Below, in pieces: positions 22,676-30,097 of a DNA stretch of 43,142 nucleotides. The DNA is from CAMAVH01 sp036500145 (GTDB taxonomy: Bacteria > Pseudomonadota > Alphaproteobacteria > SMXQ01). The number at the start of each line of letters is the position of its first letter. The first letter of the stretch is position 1. The DNA lies in assembly GCA_036500145.1 (NCBI GenBank), contig DASYCO010000001.1, positions 1 to 43,142 on the forward strand. Reading direction: 5' to 3'. The translations under genes were made by a program, and so were the position numbers. The notes beneath the pieces are model-generated. The model did no database searches, was not told the DNA's origin, and worked only from the letters and a program-made list of their open reading frames with translations.

Positions 22676-23980
22676 ATGACCGCGATCGCCCAGCCGTCCT
22701 CCGACGCACCCGCCTCTCTCGATGCCGCCGCCACCCGCTACAAGTCCGTCCGGGCCTTGAGCGAAACCTTGGCCGCGCCCCTGAGCGCCGAGGACCAATG
22801 CGTGCAGTCCATGCCCGACTCCAGCCCGAGCAAGTGGCACCTCGCGCACACCACCTGGTTCTTCGAGACCATCGTGCTCGTCCCGCACCTGGCCGGCTAC
22901 AAGCCGTTCGACGCGGACTTCTTCTACCTGTTCAACTCCTATTACGAATCGCTCGGGCCGCGCCATCCGCGGCCGCAGCGCGGCCTGCTCACGCGCCCCT
23001 CGCTCGATCGCGTCATGGACTACCGCCATCACGTCGACGCGGCCATGGAGCGCCTGCTCGGCGGCGCGTCGAGCGCCGAAGCCAAGCGCGTGGCGCCGCT
23101 CGTCGAGCTCGGCTGGAACCACGAGCAGCAGCACCAGGAGCTGCTGCTCACCGACATCAAGCATGCCTTCTCCTGCAGTCCGCTGCTGCCCGCCTACCGG
23201 CCGCATGTCGAGAGCGATTCGCTGGAGGCCATGCCGCTGCGCTGGATCGAAGGCCCAAGCCGCATCGTCGAGATCGGCCATCACGCCGACGACGGCTTCG
23301 CCTTCGACAACGAGACGCCGCGCCATCCCGTGATGCTGCAGCCCTACCGCATCGCCGACCGGCTGATCACCAACGGCGAATACCGCGCCTTCATCGCCGA
23401 CGGCGGCTACAGGCGTCCGGACTTCTGGCTGTCGGACGGCTGGGCTACCGTGCAGGCGCAGGGCTGGGAAGCGCCGCTCTACTGGCAGCGGGCGGCAGAC
23501 GACGCGCCCTGGCGCATCTTCACGCTCAACGGCGTCCGCGACCTCGACGACGCCGAGCCTGTCGCCCATGTCAGCCTCTACGAGGCCGCCGCCTACGCCG
23601 CCTGGGCCGGCAAGCGCCTGCCCACCGAATTCGAATGGGAAGCCGCCGCCGCGCGCGCCATGAGCGGCCGCGCCCTCGATCCGGCGCGGCCCCATCCGCT
23701 GCCCGCCATCGGCGGCACCGAGAGCGCCAAGGGCGGCCTGCGCCAGACCCACGGCGAGACCTGGCAGTGGACGCGCTCGTCCTACGATCCCTATCCCGGC
23801 TTCCGCCCGCTCGGCGGCGCGCTCGGCGAATACAACGGCAAGTTCATGGTCGGGCAGGTGATCCTGCGCGGCGGCTCTTGCGTCACCCCGGAAGGGCATC
23901 TCCGCCCGACCTACCGCAATTTCTTTCCCCCTTCGGCGCGCTGGCAGTTCAGCGGCATCCGTCTCGCGGAGGATCTATGA
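22676..23980 (+). CDS. egtB: Ergothioneine biosynthesis protein EgtB (iron-dependent sulfoxide synthase)
   Basis: This 434-aa enzyme joins a thiol (cysteine or gamma-glutamylcysteine) to hercynine using O2 and non-haem iron. The N-terminal DinB-type domain carries the iron ligands: a histidine in KWHLAHTTWFFE and H149/H153 in NHEQQHQE. The C-terminal half is a formylglycine-generating-enzyme-like domain (PYRIADRLITNGEYRAFI to RGGSCVTPEGHLRPTYRNF). The ATG at 22676 is chosen because the longer frame from 22562 adds 38 unconserved residues. It overlaps egtD by four bases (ATGA), so the two are translationally coupled. Confidence 0.93.
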   Translation: MTAIAQPSSDAPASLDAAATRYKSVRALSETLAAPLSAEDQCVQSMPDSSPSKWHLAHTTWFFETIVLVPHLAGYKPFDADFFYLFNSYYESLGPRHPRPQRGLLTRPSLDRVMDYRHHVDAAMERLLGGASSAEAKRVAPLVELGWNHEQQHQELLLTDIKHAFSCSPLLPAYRPHVESDSLEAMPLRWIEGPSRIVEIGHHADDGFAFDNETPRHPVMLQPYRIADRLITNGEYRAFIADGGYRRPDFWLSDGWATVQAQGWEAPLYWQRAADDAPWRIFTLNGVRDLDDAEPVAHVSLYEAAAYAAWAGKRLPTEFEWEAAAARAMSGRALDPARPHPLPAIGGTESAKGGLRQTHGETWQWTRSSYDPYPGFRPLGGALGEYNGKFMVGQVILRGGSCVTPEGHLRPTYRNFFPPSARWQFSGIRLAEDL

Positions 23981-24960
23981 ACGCCCCCAACCGCCTCGCC
24001 TCGTCCGACACGCTCTCCACCCTCGCCGCCGACGCCAGCGAATTCGGCCATGCCCTGCTCGCCGGGCTCGGCACGTCGCCCAAAAGCCTGCCCTGCAAGT
24101 ATTTCTACGACGAGGCCGGGTCGATCCTGTTCGACCAGATCTGCGAGCTGCCGGAATATTACCCGACGCGCACCGAGCTCTCCCTGCTCGAAGCGCGTGC
24201 CGGAGACTTCGCCGCGCTGATCGGCGCCGACGCGGAGCTCGTCGAGTTCGGCGCGGGCGCCGGGCGCAAGGTGCGCCTGCTGCTCGACGCGCTCGAGCGG
24301 CCGCGCGCCTACCTGCCGATCGACATCTCCGGCGACTACCTGCAGGGCGTCGCCGACAGGCTCGACGCCGACTATCCGGACCTGCGCGTGCGGCCCATCG
24401 TCGCCGACTACACCAAGCCCTTCGCGCTGCCGCCCGTCACGGCGGACGCGCGGCGCATCGGCTTCTTCCCCGGCTCGACCATCGGTAACTTCCCGCGTCC
24501 CGAAGCCGTCGCCTTCCTGCGCATGGCGGCGCGCCTGCTCGCCGGCGGCGGCCTGCTGATCGGCGTCGACCTGGTGAAGGACCCGAACGTCCTGCATGCC
24601 GCCTACAACGACGCGGCCGGCGTCACCGCCGCCTTCAACAAGAACATCCTGAAGCGCGCCAACGACGAGCTCGGCGCCGACTTCGACCTCGACGGCTTCG
24701 CGCACCATGCCTTCTACGACCCGCGCGCCCAGCGCATCGAGATGCATCTCGTCAGCCTGGCGCGCCAGCGCGTGCGCCTGCTCGGCCACGACATCCACTT
24801 CGCCGAGGGCGAGACGACCCACACGGAAGATTCGCACAAGTACACCGTCGAGGGCTTCCGCGCCCTCGCCGCCGAAGCCGGCTTCGCGCCGCGCGCCGTC
24901 TGGACCGATCCCGACCGGCTGTTCAGCGTCCATTGGCTCGCCGCGCCGGAGGCGACGTGA
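23977..24960 (+). CDS. egtD: L-histidine N(alpha)-methyltransferase EgtD
   Basis: This 327-aa SAM-dependent enzyme trimethylates histidine to hercynine, the substrate of EgtB. Key stretches are KYFYDEAGSILFDQICELPEY near the N-terminus, the SAM loop VEFGAGAGRKVRLLL and PGSTIGNF. The terminal ETTHTEDSHKYT region belongs to the histidine-binding part. The ATG overlaps the egtB stop and the gene's own TGA overlaps the next ATG (TGATG), so three genes form one tight operon. EgtA, EgtC and EgtE are not in the window; in many proteobacteria EgtB with EgtD is the conserved core. Confidence 0.94.
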   Translation: MNAPNRLASSDTLSTLAADASEFGHALLAGLGTSPKSLPCKYFYDEAGSILFDQICELPEYYPTRTELSLLEARAGDFAALIGADAELVEFGAGAGRKVRLLLDALERPRAYLPIDISGDYLQGVADRLDADYPDLRVRPIVADYTKPFALPPVTADARRIGFFPGSTIGNFPRPEAVAFLRMAARLLAGGGLLIGVDLVKDPNVLHAAYNDAAGVTAAFNKNILKRANDELGADFDLDGFAHHAFYDPRAQRIEMHLVSLARQRVRLLGHDIHFAEGETTHTEDSHKYTVEGFRALAAEAGFAPRAVWTDPDRLFSVHWLAAPEAT

Positions 24961-25238
24961 TGAAGGCCATCTGGAACGGCGCCGTCATCGCCGAATCCGA
25001 CGACACCGTCGTCGTCGAGAACAACCACTACTTTCCCGCCAGCGCGCTCAACCGCGCCTACCTCAAGCCGAGCGCCACGCACACCACCTGCGGCTGGAAG
25101 GGCGTCGCCTCCTATTACAGCCTGCTCGTCGACGGCAAGGAGAACCCGGACGCCTGCTGGTACTACCCGACGCCGATGGCCGGCGCCGAGGCGGTCAAGG
25201 ACCGCGTCGCCTTCTGGCGCGGCGTGCAGGTTTCCTAA
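24960..25238 (+). CDS. DUF427 domain protein
   Basis: This 92-aa protein consists of a single DUF427 domain (NHYFPASALNR, then HTTCGWKGVASYYSL and YYPTP). The start is the ATG at 24960, overlapping the egtD stop, which shows translational coupling to ergothioneine synthesis. DUF427 proteins are small beta-rich proteins of unknown function. The conserved Cys in TCGWKG is typical of the family. A role linked to ergothioneine is only suggested by gene order. Confidence 0.85.
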   Translation: MKAIWNGAVIAESDDTVVVENNHYFPASALNRAYLKPSATHTTCGWKGVASYYSLLVDGKENPDACWYYPTPMAGAEAVKDRVAFWRGVQVS

Positions 25239-25244
25239 GCAGCG

Positions 25245-25913
25245 TCAGGCGCGGCGCGCGTAGATCAGCCGCAGGGCCGCGGCGGCGAGCGCGCCGCAGG
25301 CCAGCACGACCAGCAACGCCGCGCCGTGCCAGATCAGGCCCAGCCAGGCCGTATGGTCGGGATGGAAGAAGGCCAGGCCGGCGGCGCTCAGGCCCGACAT
25401 TCCCAAGGCGGCCATGACCATCGTCCGCAGCGGCCGGATCGGGCCGGCATGGCGCAGCATGACCAGGCTGACGACCGTCAGCGGCACGCCCATTTCCGTG
25501 ATGTAGCGAAAGCAGAGCCAGGGCTCGCCCCAGGCGAAGGCCGCCGAGCCCATGGCGGCGACGTCGGCGAGGCAGCCGAGGCCGACGCTGGCGAGCCAGG
25601 CGGCGGCCGGCACCAGGGCCAGCAGCGCCCAGCGCGGCGAACGGTCCGGCAGGCTGAGGTGGAAGGCGGCGATCACCGCGCCGACGCCGGTCGCCAGCGA
25701 GGCCAGCCATTCGAACAGCTCGCGCGGCTCGGCCAGCCGCGCCGCCAAATCGGGGCGGACGCCGTGGGCATAGACCGATAGGCTGACCACGGCCAGGGCG
25801 AGCGCCAGCCACAGGAGGGCGCGCAGCATCGGCGGCCAGAGCCGCCTGACCGGGCGGGCGCCCGCCGCCAGGGCTGCGATCAAGTCTTCGCTGCGGTCGC
25901 GCGGCATGGTCAT
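25245..25913 (-). CDS. NrsF-family anti-sigma factor (DUF1109)
   Basis: This 222-aa protein has about six membrane-spanning segments after a short cytoplasmic N-terminus (MTMPRDRSEDLIAALAAG), the layout of NrsF. In this family the N-terminus holds the cognate ECF sigma factor at the membrane until a stress signal, with conserved Cys residues as likely sensors. Cys residues here lie in GLGCLAD, PWLCFRY and LACGAL. It overlaps the sigma gene by four bases (ATGA at 25910-25913), confirming the pair. The signal is unknown; metals and oxidants are reported for relatives. Confidence 0.88.
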   Translation of the reverse strand: MTMPRDRSEDLIAALAAGARPVRRLWPPMLRALLWLALALAVVSLSVYAHGVRPDLAARLAEPRELFEWLASLATGVGAVIAAFHLSLPDRSPRWALLALVPAAAWLASVGLGCLADVAAMGSAAFAWGEPWLCFRYITEMGVPLTVVSLVMLRHAGPIRPLRTMVMAALGMSGLSAAGLAFFHPDHTAWLGLIWHGAALLVVLACGALAAAALRLIYARRA

Positions 25914-26485
25914 CGCGCCTCTCCTTCGGGCCCGAACAGTTTCGCGCGCAGAACCTTCAGCGCGCGATGGGTCGTGGTCTTGAGCGCGCCCACGCTCATC
26001 CCGGTGATGGCCGACACCTCTTTCAAGGACTTCTCCTCGAGCTTCAGCAACTCGACCGCCCGGCGCTGGCCGGCGGGCAGTTCGGCGATCGCCTGGCGCA
26101 GGCGCTCGGCTTCGCTGTTGCGCTCGATAGGGTTGTTCGCCGCAGGGTCGGCAAAGGTTTCAAGGTCGAAGCCGATGTCCTCCGCCGCCACCGGAAGCTG
26201 GTTGCGGCGGCGCAGGGAATCGATCAGGCGGCGCTTGGCGATGACCGAGAGCCAAGGCAGGAACGGCCGGGCCGGATCGTAGGTATGGCGGATGCGGTGC
26301 AGCGTCAGCAGCACGTCCTGCACCACGTCCTCCGCCGCGTCGCCGCCGCGCAGGTGACGCCGCGCATAGGACCGCAGGTACGGCAGCAGGGCCGTCAGCA
26401 GCTGCCGGTAGCAGGCCTGGTCGCCGGCCTGGGCGGCCGCCATCAGCCCGCCCCATGCCTCGCGGTCCGGCGGCGCCGCGGTCAT
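25910..26485 (-). CDS. ECF RNA polymerase sigma factor (SigF/NrsF-type)
   Basis: This 191-aa protein has region 2 (DAAEDVVQDVLLTLHRIRHTYD, then FLPWLSVIAKRRLIDSLRRR) and region 4 (LPAGQRRAVELLKLEEKSLKEVSAITGMS). It is followed with a four-base overlap by an NrsF anti-sigma gene, which defines the group. It is divergent from a secreted Met-rich repeat protein gene that carries a plausible ECF promoter, so that gene is its likely local target. I see no clear copy of the same promoter before the sigma gene itself. Confidence 0.92.
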   Translation of the reverse strand: MTAAPPDREAWGGLMAAAQAGDQACYRQLLTALLPYLRSYARRHLRGGDAAEDVVQDVLLTLHRIRHTYDPARPFLPWLSVIAKRRLIDSLRRRNQLPVAAEDIGFDLETFADPAANNPIERNSEAERLRQAIAELPAGQRRAVELLKLEEKSLKEVSAITGMSVGALKTTTHRALKVLRAKLFGPEGEAR

Positions 26486-26575
26486 GGAAGCGCTCGGGCG
26501 CAGAAGGGCGAACGGCGGATCATGGGGCGGAGAATAGCCGAGCCAGCCCGCGGCGCAGAAAAAACTTCGCGGCCT

Positions 26576-26600
26576 GAAACCTTCCCCGGCGCCAGGCGAA
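26576..26600 (+). promoter_or_regulatory. Candidate ECF (SigF-like) promoter of the Met-rich protein gene
   Basis: GAAACC (26576-26581) and CGAA (26597-26600) are 15 bp apart. This resembles the GTAACC...CGAA pattern I recall for Caulobacter SigF, with one mismatch and one base less spacing. It lies 67 bp before the ATG of the Met-rich gene and faces away from the sigma gene. Confidence 0.5.
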
Positions 26601-26666
26601 CCCTTCTACATGGCGGCCGGATCAGCGGCTGCCGCAGCGTTCACGCTCTCAAGGGAAGGTTTTCAA

Positions 26667-26972
26667 ATGACCCACTTCAAGACGATCGCCGCCTCGCTCC
26701 TCCTCGCTGGCACCGTCGGCCTCGCGCTCGCCCAGCCGGCCAGCGCGCAGGACAAGATGTCGCCGGCGCCGATGATGAACGACGGCAAGATGACGGACGG
26801 CAAGATGACCGAGACGCCGACGATGAACGACGGCAAGGCCATGAACGACGCGAAGATGATGGATGATACGAAGAAGATGAACGACGGCAAGGCGATGGAC
26901 AGCGGCAAGGCCATGAACGACGCCAAGACGATGGACGGCGCGAAGATGATGGACGATCCGAAGATGAAGTAG
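26667..26972 (+). CDS. Secreted methionine-rich MxDxK pentapeptide-repeat protein
   Basis: This 101-aa protein has a Sec signal peptide (1-27, cleaving after ASA). The mature part of about 74 residues has 16 methionines, no Cys and no His, and is built of variants of MNDGK, MTDGK, MNDAK and MMDD units. This resembles the known pentapeptide MxKDx repeat family. The ribosome site is AAGGGAAGG and the start is ATG 26667. Methionine thioethers bind Cu(I) and act as oxidant sinks, so roles in copper buffering or hypochlorite/peroxide scavenging in the periplasm are plausible. Control by the adjacent ECF sigma/NrsF pair is inferred from the promoter. Confidence 0.85.
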   Translation: MTHFKTIAASLLLAGTVGLALAQPASAQDKMSPAPMMNDGKMTDGKMTETPTMNDGKAMNDAKMMDDTKKMNDGKAMDSGKAMNDAKTMDGAKMMDDPKMK

Positions 26973-27021
26973 GCGGCAAGGCCGTGCGGCGGGGCCGCGC
27001 GCCCTGCCGCGTCGGCGCGCC

Positions 27022-27702
27022 TCAGCCCGCCGGAGCCGCCGGCTTCGGGCGGTAGAGCCACCAGCTCGCTTCGTTGAGCGAGTAGATCGGCTTGTAGTGG
27101 TGGATGCTGGAGGCCGGCACCACCTGGGCGATCTGGTTGTCGAGCACGTACTGGGTGCCGTCCAGCGTGACGACCAGGATCGCATGGGCGACGCGCAGGT
27201 TGAGGTCGTCGAGGATCACCACGCGCAGGGAGTCGTTGTCGAAGCCGAGCGCGCGCAGCGACAGGAACTTGGCGATGGAGTAGTCCTCGCAGTCGCCGTC
27301 CATCTTGAAGAACTGGTAGGGGGTCGCCCAGTAGTCGGCTTCGCCGTAGTTGGTCATGTCGAGCGTGTAGCGCGCGCGGTTCATCTCCGCGTTGACCTTG
27401 CGGATCTTCGTCATCGGGTCGTCGCCGGCGATGCCTTCGAGGAAAGTCTTCCACTCCTCCGACATGCAGCGGCGGAAGACGTCGCCCTTGCAGACCCGGC
27501 TCATCGGGTCGGTGCCCTTGAAGTAGCGCTCCAGCATTCCGGTCCAGCGCGGGAAGGCCGCCATGTTGCCCGAGCGCACCGAGCGGGCGCCGAACAGGTC
27601 GCCGTCGTCCGCAGCATGGGCTACGCCCGGCAGCCCCAGGCCGGCAGCGATCCACAGGCCGACGGCCAGGCAGAAACCGAGGAGCGGCCGGACAGCCGCC
27701 AT
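27022..27702 (-). CDS. Periplasmic transglutaminase-like cysteine peptidase (BTLCP, LapG superfamily)
   Basis: This 226-aa secreted protein has a signal peptide (1-30, ending AHA). The catalytic triad of the bacterial transglutaminase-like cysteine peptidases is visible: Cys138 in GDCEDYS, His173 in VAHAILVV and Asp188 in VLDNQ. The ATG at 27702 follows GGGAGGGGGG and starts the signal peptide; the longer frame to 27750 would put 16 charged residues in front. The best-known member, LapG, cleaves a surface adhesin and is held inactive by the c-di-GMP receptor LapD. Here the gene is divergent from a membrane protein with a degenerate HD-GYP domain, a possible partner. No large adhesin is in the window. 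Confidence 0.87.
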   Translation of the reverse strand: MAAVRPLLGFCLAVGLWIAAGLGLPGVAHAADDGDLFGARSVRSGNMAAFPRWTGMLERYFKGTDPMSRVCKGDVFRRCMSEEWKTFLEGIAGDDPMTKIRKVNAEMNRARYTLDMTNYGEADYWATPYQFFKMDGDCEDYSIAKFLSLRALGFDNDSLRVVILDDLNLRVAHAILVVTLDGTQYVLDNQIAQVVPASSIHHYKPIYSLNEASWWLYRPKPAAPAG

Positions 27703-27882
27703 CCCCCCCTCCCTGCCCGCAATTCGGCTCTGACGCCGGCCTCGAAACATCGCTCGTCATTCCCTGCGGCGGCGCCCGTTGGCCCCGCGACCATGGACAA
27801 ATTGCCTGAAAGACTTTAAGCCTTTGTAAAGGCTAAAGACTTCAATCCAGAAGGATAGGCTGACGGGCCGCCGGGGGGAATT

Positions 27883-30024
27883 ATGAGCCTGACATCGGAA
27901 ACATCGCCAGCGTCTTCGGACCCGCGCTCCTGGGGCCGGCGGCTGCGCCCGCTCATCATTTCCTGCGTCATCCTGGCCGCCGTCCTGGCCCTTGGCGTCA
28001 TCGCCGCCCTGGCCCTCGGCAAGGCCGACCGCGAGCGCGAGCTGCGCTCCTGGCAGAACCGCCTCAGCATTGTCGCCGACAGCCGCTTCGCCGACATCTC
28101 CACCTGGCTCGAACGCCAGTTCGACGAGCTGACCGGCATCGCCGCCAACACCTCCGTCCAGCTCTACATGACGGAACTCTCCCTTGCGAATCAGTCGGGC
28201 GCGAACCAGCCCGGCGCCGGCGCGCAGCCGCAGGAGCCGGCCCAGGCCACTTATCTCCGCAACCTGCTGACCGTCACCGCCGAGCGCGCCCGCTTCAGCG
28301 CGGCCATCGAAGGCGCCGACGTGCCGGCCAACGTGCGCCGCCTCGGCGTCGCCGGCCTCGCCCTGCTCGACCGCGACCATGCGGTGGTGACCCAGACCGC
28401 TGGCATGCCGCCGTTCGACGGCGACCTCGGCGCCTTCATCGCCGGCCTGCCGCGCGACAAGCGCGCCGTCCTCGACCTCTACCGCAACGGCGCCGGGCGC
28501 CCCGCCATCGGCTTCGCCGTTCCGGTGTTCGCCGTGCAGGGCGGCAACGACGCCACGGCGCAGGTCGGCTGGGTGGTCGGCGTCAAGGAAGTCGCCGACG
28601 AGCTCTATCCGCTGCTGCGCCAGCCCGGCGAAGTGTTCAAGACGGCCGAGAACCTGCTCGTGCGCCAGCGCGGCGCCAGCGTCGACTATCTCTCGCCGCT
28701 CGCCGACGGCACCGCGCCGCTGACGCGCACGCTTGCCGCCTCCACCACGAACCTGGCCGAGGCCGCCGCCCTCGCCCACGCCGGCGACTTCGCCGAGGGC
28801 CGCGACTACCGCGACCAGGCGGTGCTGCATACCAGCCGCCCCTTCTCCGTCGTGCCGTGGACGCTCGTCTCCAAGATCGGCCGCGACGAGGCCTTGTCCG
28901 CGAGCGATCAGCGCCGCACGCAGCTCGTCGTGCTCTTCGCCCTCGTCGCCGTGCTCGTCGCCGCGGTGATCTTCGCCGCCTGGTGGTACGGCTCGTCGCG
29001 CCAGGCCTCGCGCGCGGCCGGCCGCTACAAGCGGCTCGCCGACGAGCATGAGCGCCAGGGCCTGTTCCTCAAGCTGGTCGCCGACAGCCAGCCGACCTCC
29101 ATCTTCATCCTCGACGGCGACGGCCGCTACGGCTTCGCCAACGAGGAAGCCGCGCGCCACGCCGGCCTGCCGATGGCCGACCTCGTCGGCAAGCCGGTCG
29201 GCAACGTGCTCGGCCCCGAAGCCGCCAAGCCCTACCTCGCCAACGCCGCGCGCGCGCGCAGCGAGCACGAACGCCAGCGTTCGGTCATCCCCGCCGAGGA
29301 GGATACCCAGGCGCGCACGCGCCAGGTCGACTACATCCCCATCGGCGACACGCAATATGTCGACGACGGCGTGCTCGTCGTCGAGCGCGACATCACCGCC
29401 GAAGTGCAGGAACGCGCCAAGCGCGAGCGCGCCCTGCTCGACCTCGTGCGCACGCTGGTCGCCCTCGTCGACAAGCGCGACCCCTACGCCGCGCACCATT
29501 CCGTGCGCGTCGCCATGGTGGCGCAGGCCGTGGCGCGAGAGATGGGCCTGAATGACGAGGCCGTGCAGACCGTCGGCTTCGCCGGCAGCCTGATGAACCT
29601 CGGCAAGATCCTGGTGCCGACGGAGCTTCTGACCAAGACCGGCCAGCTCAACGACGAGGAGCTCGGCCGCATCCGCGACAGCCTGCGCGCCACCGCCGAC
29701 TTCCTCGAAGGCATCGACTTCGGCGGCCCCGTGGTCGAGACGCTGCGCCAGCTTTCCGAACATTGGGACGGCAGCGGCAAGCCGAACGGCCTGGCCGGCG
29801 AGGCGATCCTGCCCGAGGCCCGCGCCGTCGCCGTCGCCAACGCCTTCGTGGCGCTGGCCAGCCCGCGCGCCTACCGCGCCGGCGTGCCGCTCGACGCCGC
29901 CATCGACAAGATCCGCCAGCAGGCCGGCAGCATCTTCGACCGCCGCGCCGTCACCGCGCTGGAGAACAGCCTGGAGAACCGCGGCGGACGCGAGGCCTGG
30001 GCCGACTTCGGCAAGCAAGCCTGA
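27883..30024 (+). CDS. Membrane sensor with PAS and degenerate HD-GYP domain
   Basis: This 713-aa protein has a transmembrane helix at 23-45, a large periplasmic region (46-346, Cache-like), a second helix at 347-368, a PAS-like domain at about 390-505 and an HD-GYP-like domain at about 515-700. HD-GYP enzymes hydrolyse c-di-GMP, but here the metal-binding residues are lost. The HD dyad reads MN (571-572, LMNLGK), HHE reads LSE (624-626), GYP reads GKP (632-634), and the late VADVFDAL-type motif reads VANAFVAL. Only the first histidine (H539, AHHSVRVA) remains. The protein is therefore most likely a non-catalytic receptor or scaffold. It faces a LapG-type peptidase gene across 180 bp. Confidence 0.88.
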   Translation: MSLTSETSPASSDPRSWGRRLRPLIISCVILAAVLALGVIAALALGKADRERELRSWQNRLSIVADSRFADISTWLERQFDELTGIAANTSVQLYMTELSLANQSGANQPGAGAQPQEPAQATYLRNLLTVTAERARFSAAIEGADVPANVRRLGVAGLALLDRDHAVVTQTAGMPPFDGDLGAFIAGLPRDKRAVLDLYRNGAGRPAIGFAVPVFAVQGGNDATAQVGWVVGVKEVADELYPLLRQPGEVFKTAENLLVRQRGASVDYLSPLADGTAPLTRTLAASTTNLAEAAALAHAGDFAEGRDYRDQAVLHTSRPFSVVPWTLVSKIGRDEALSASDQRRTQLVVLFALVAVLVAAVIFAAWWYGSSRQASRAAGRYKRLADEHERQGLFLKLVADSQPTSIFILDGDGRYGFANEEAARHAGLPMADLVGKPVGNVLGPEAAKPYLANAARARSEHERQRSVIPAEEDTQARTRQVDYIPIGDTQYVDDGVLVVERDITAEVQERAKRERALLDLVRTLVALVDKRDPYAAHHSVRVAMVAQAVAREMGLNDEAVQTVGFAGSLMNLGKILVPTELLTKTGQLNDEELGRIRDSLRATADFLEGIDFGGPVVETLRQLSEHWDGSGKPNGLAGEAILPEARAVAVANAFVALASPRAYRAGVPLDAAIDKIRQQAGSIFDRRAVTALENSLENRGGREAWADFGKQA

Positions 30025-30050
30025 ACCGCCTCACGCGACGGGCATGAAAA

Positions 30051-30076
30051 AAGGGCGGCTCGATCGAGCCGCCCTT
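30051..30076. terminator. Perfect palindromic bidirectional terminator
   Basis: Thirteen-base arms AAGGGCGGCTCGA and TCGAGCCGCCCTT abut without a spacer, with A-rich sequence on the left and CTCGTTT on the right. It sits between the convergent HD-GYP gene (stop 30024) and tctC (stop 30098), so it can end both transcripts. Confidence 0.85.
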
Positions 30077-30097
30077 CTCGTTTGTGGCAAGCGTCGG

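Noticed and set aside
26663..27760. 365-codon minus-strand frame spanning the Met-rich gene and part of the peptidase gene
   Set aside because: It is antisense to the repeat array and out of frame with the peptidase; its Phe/Ile/Ser-rich repeats are just the reverse complement of the MxDxK repeat.
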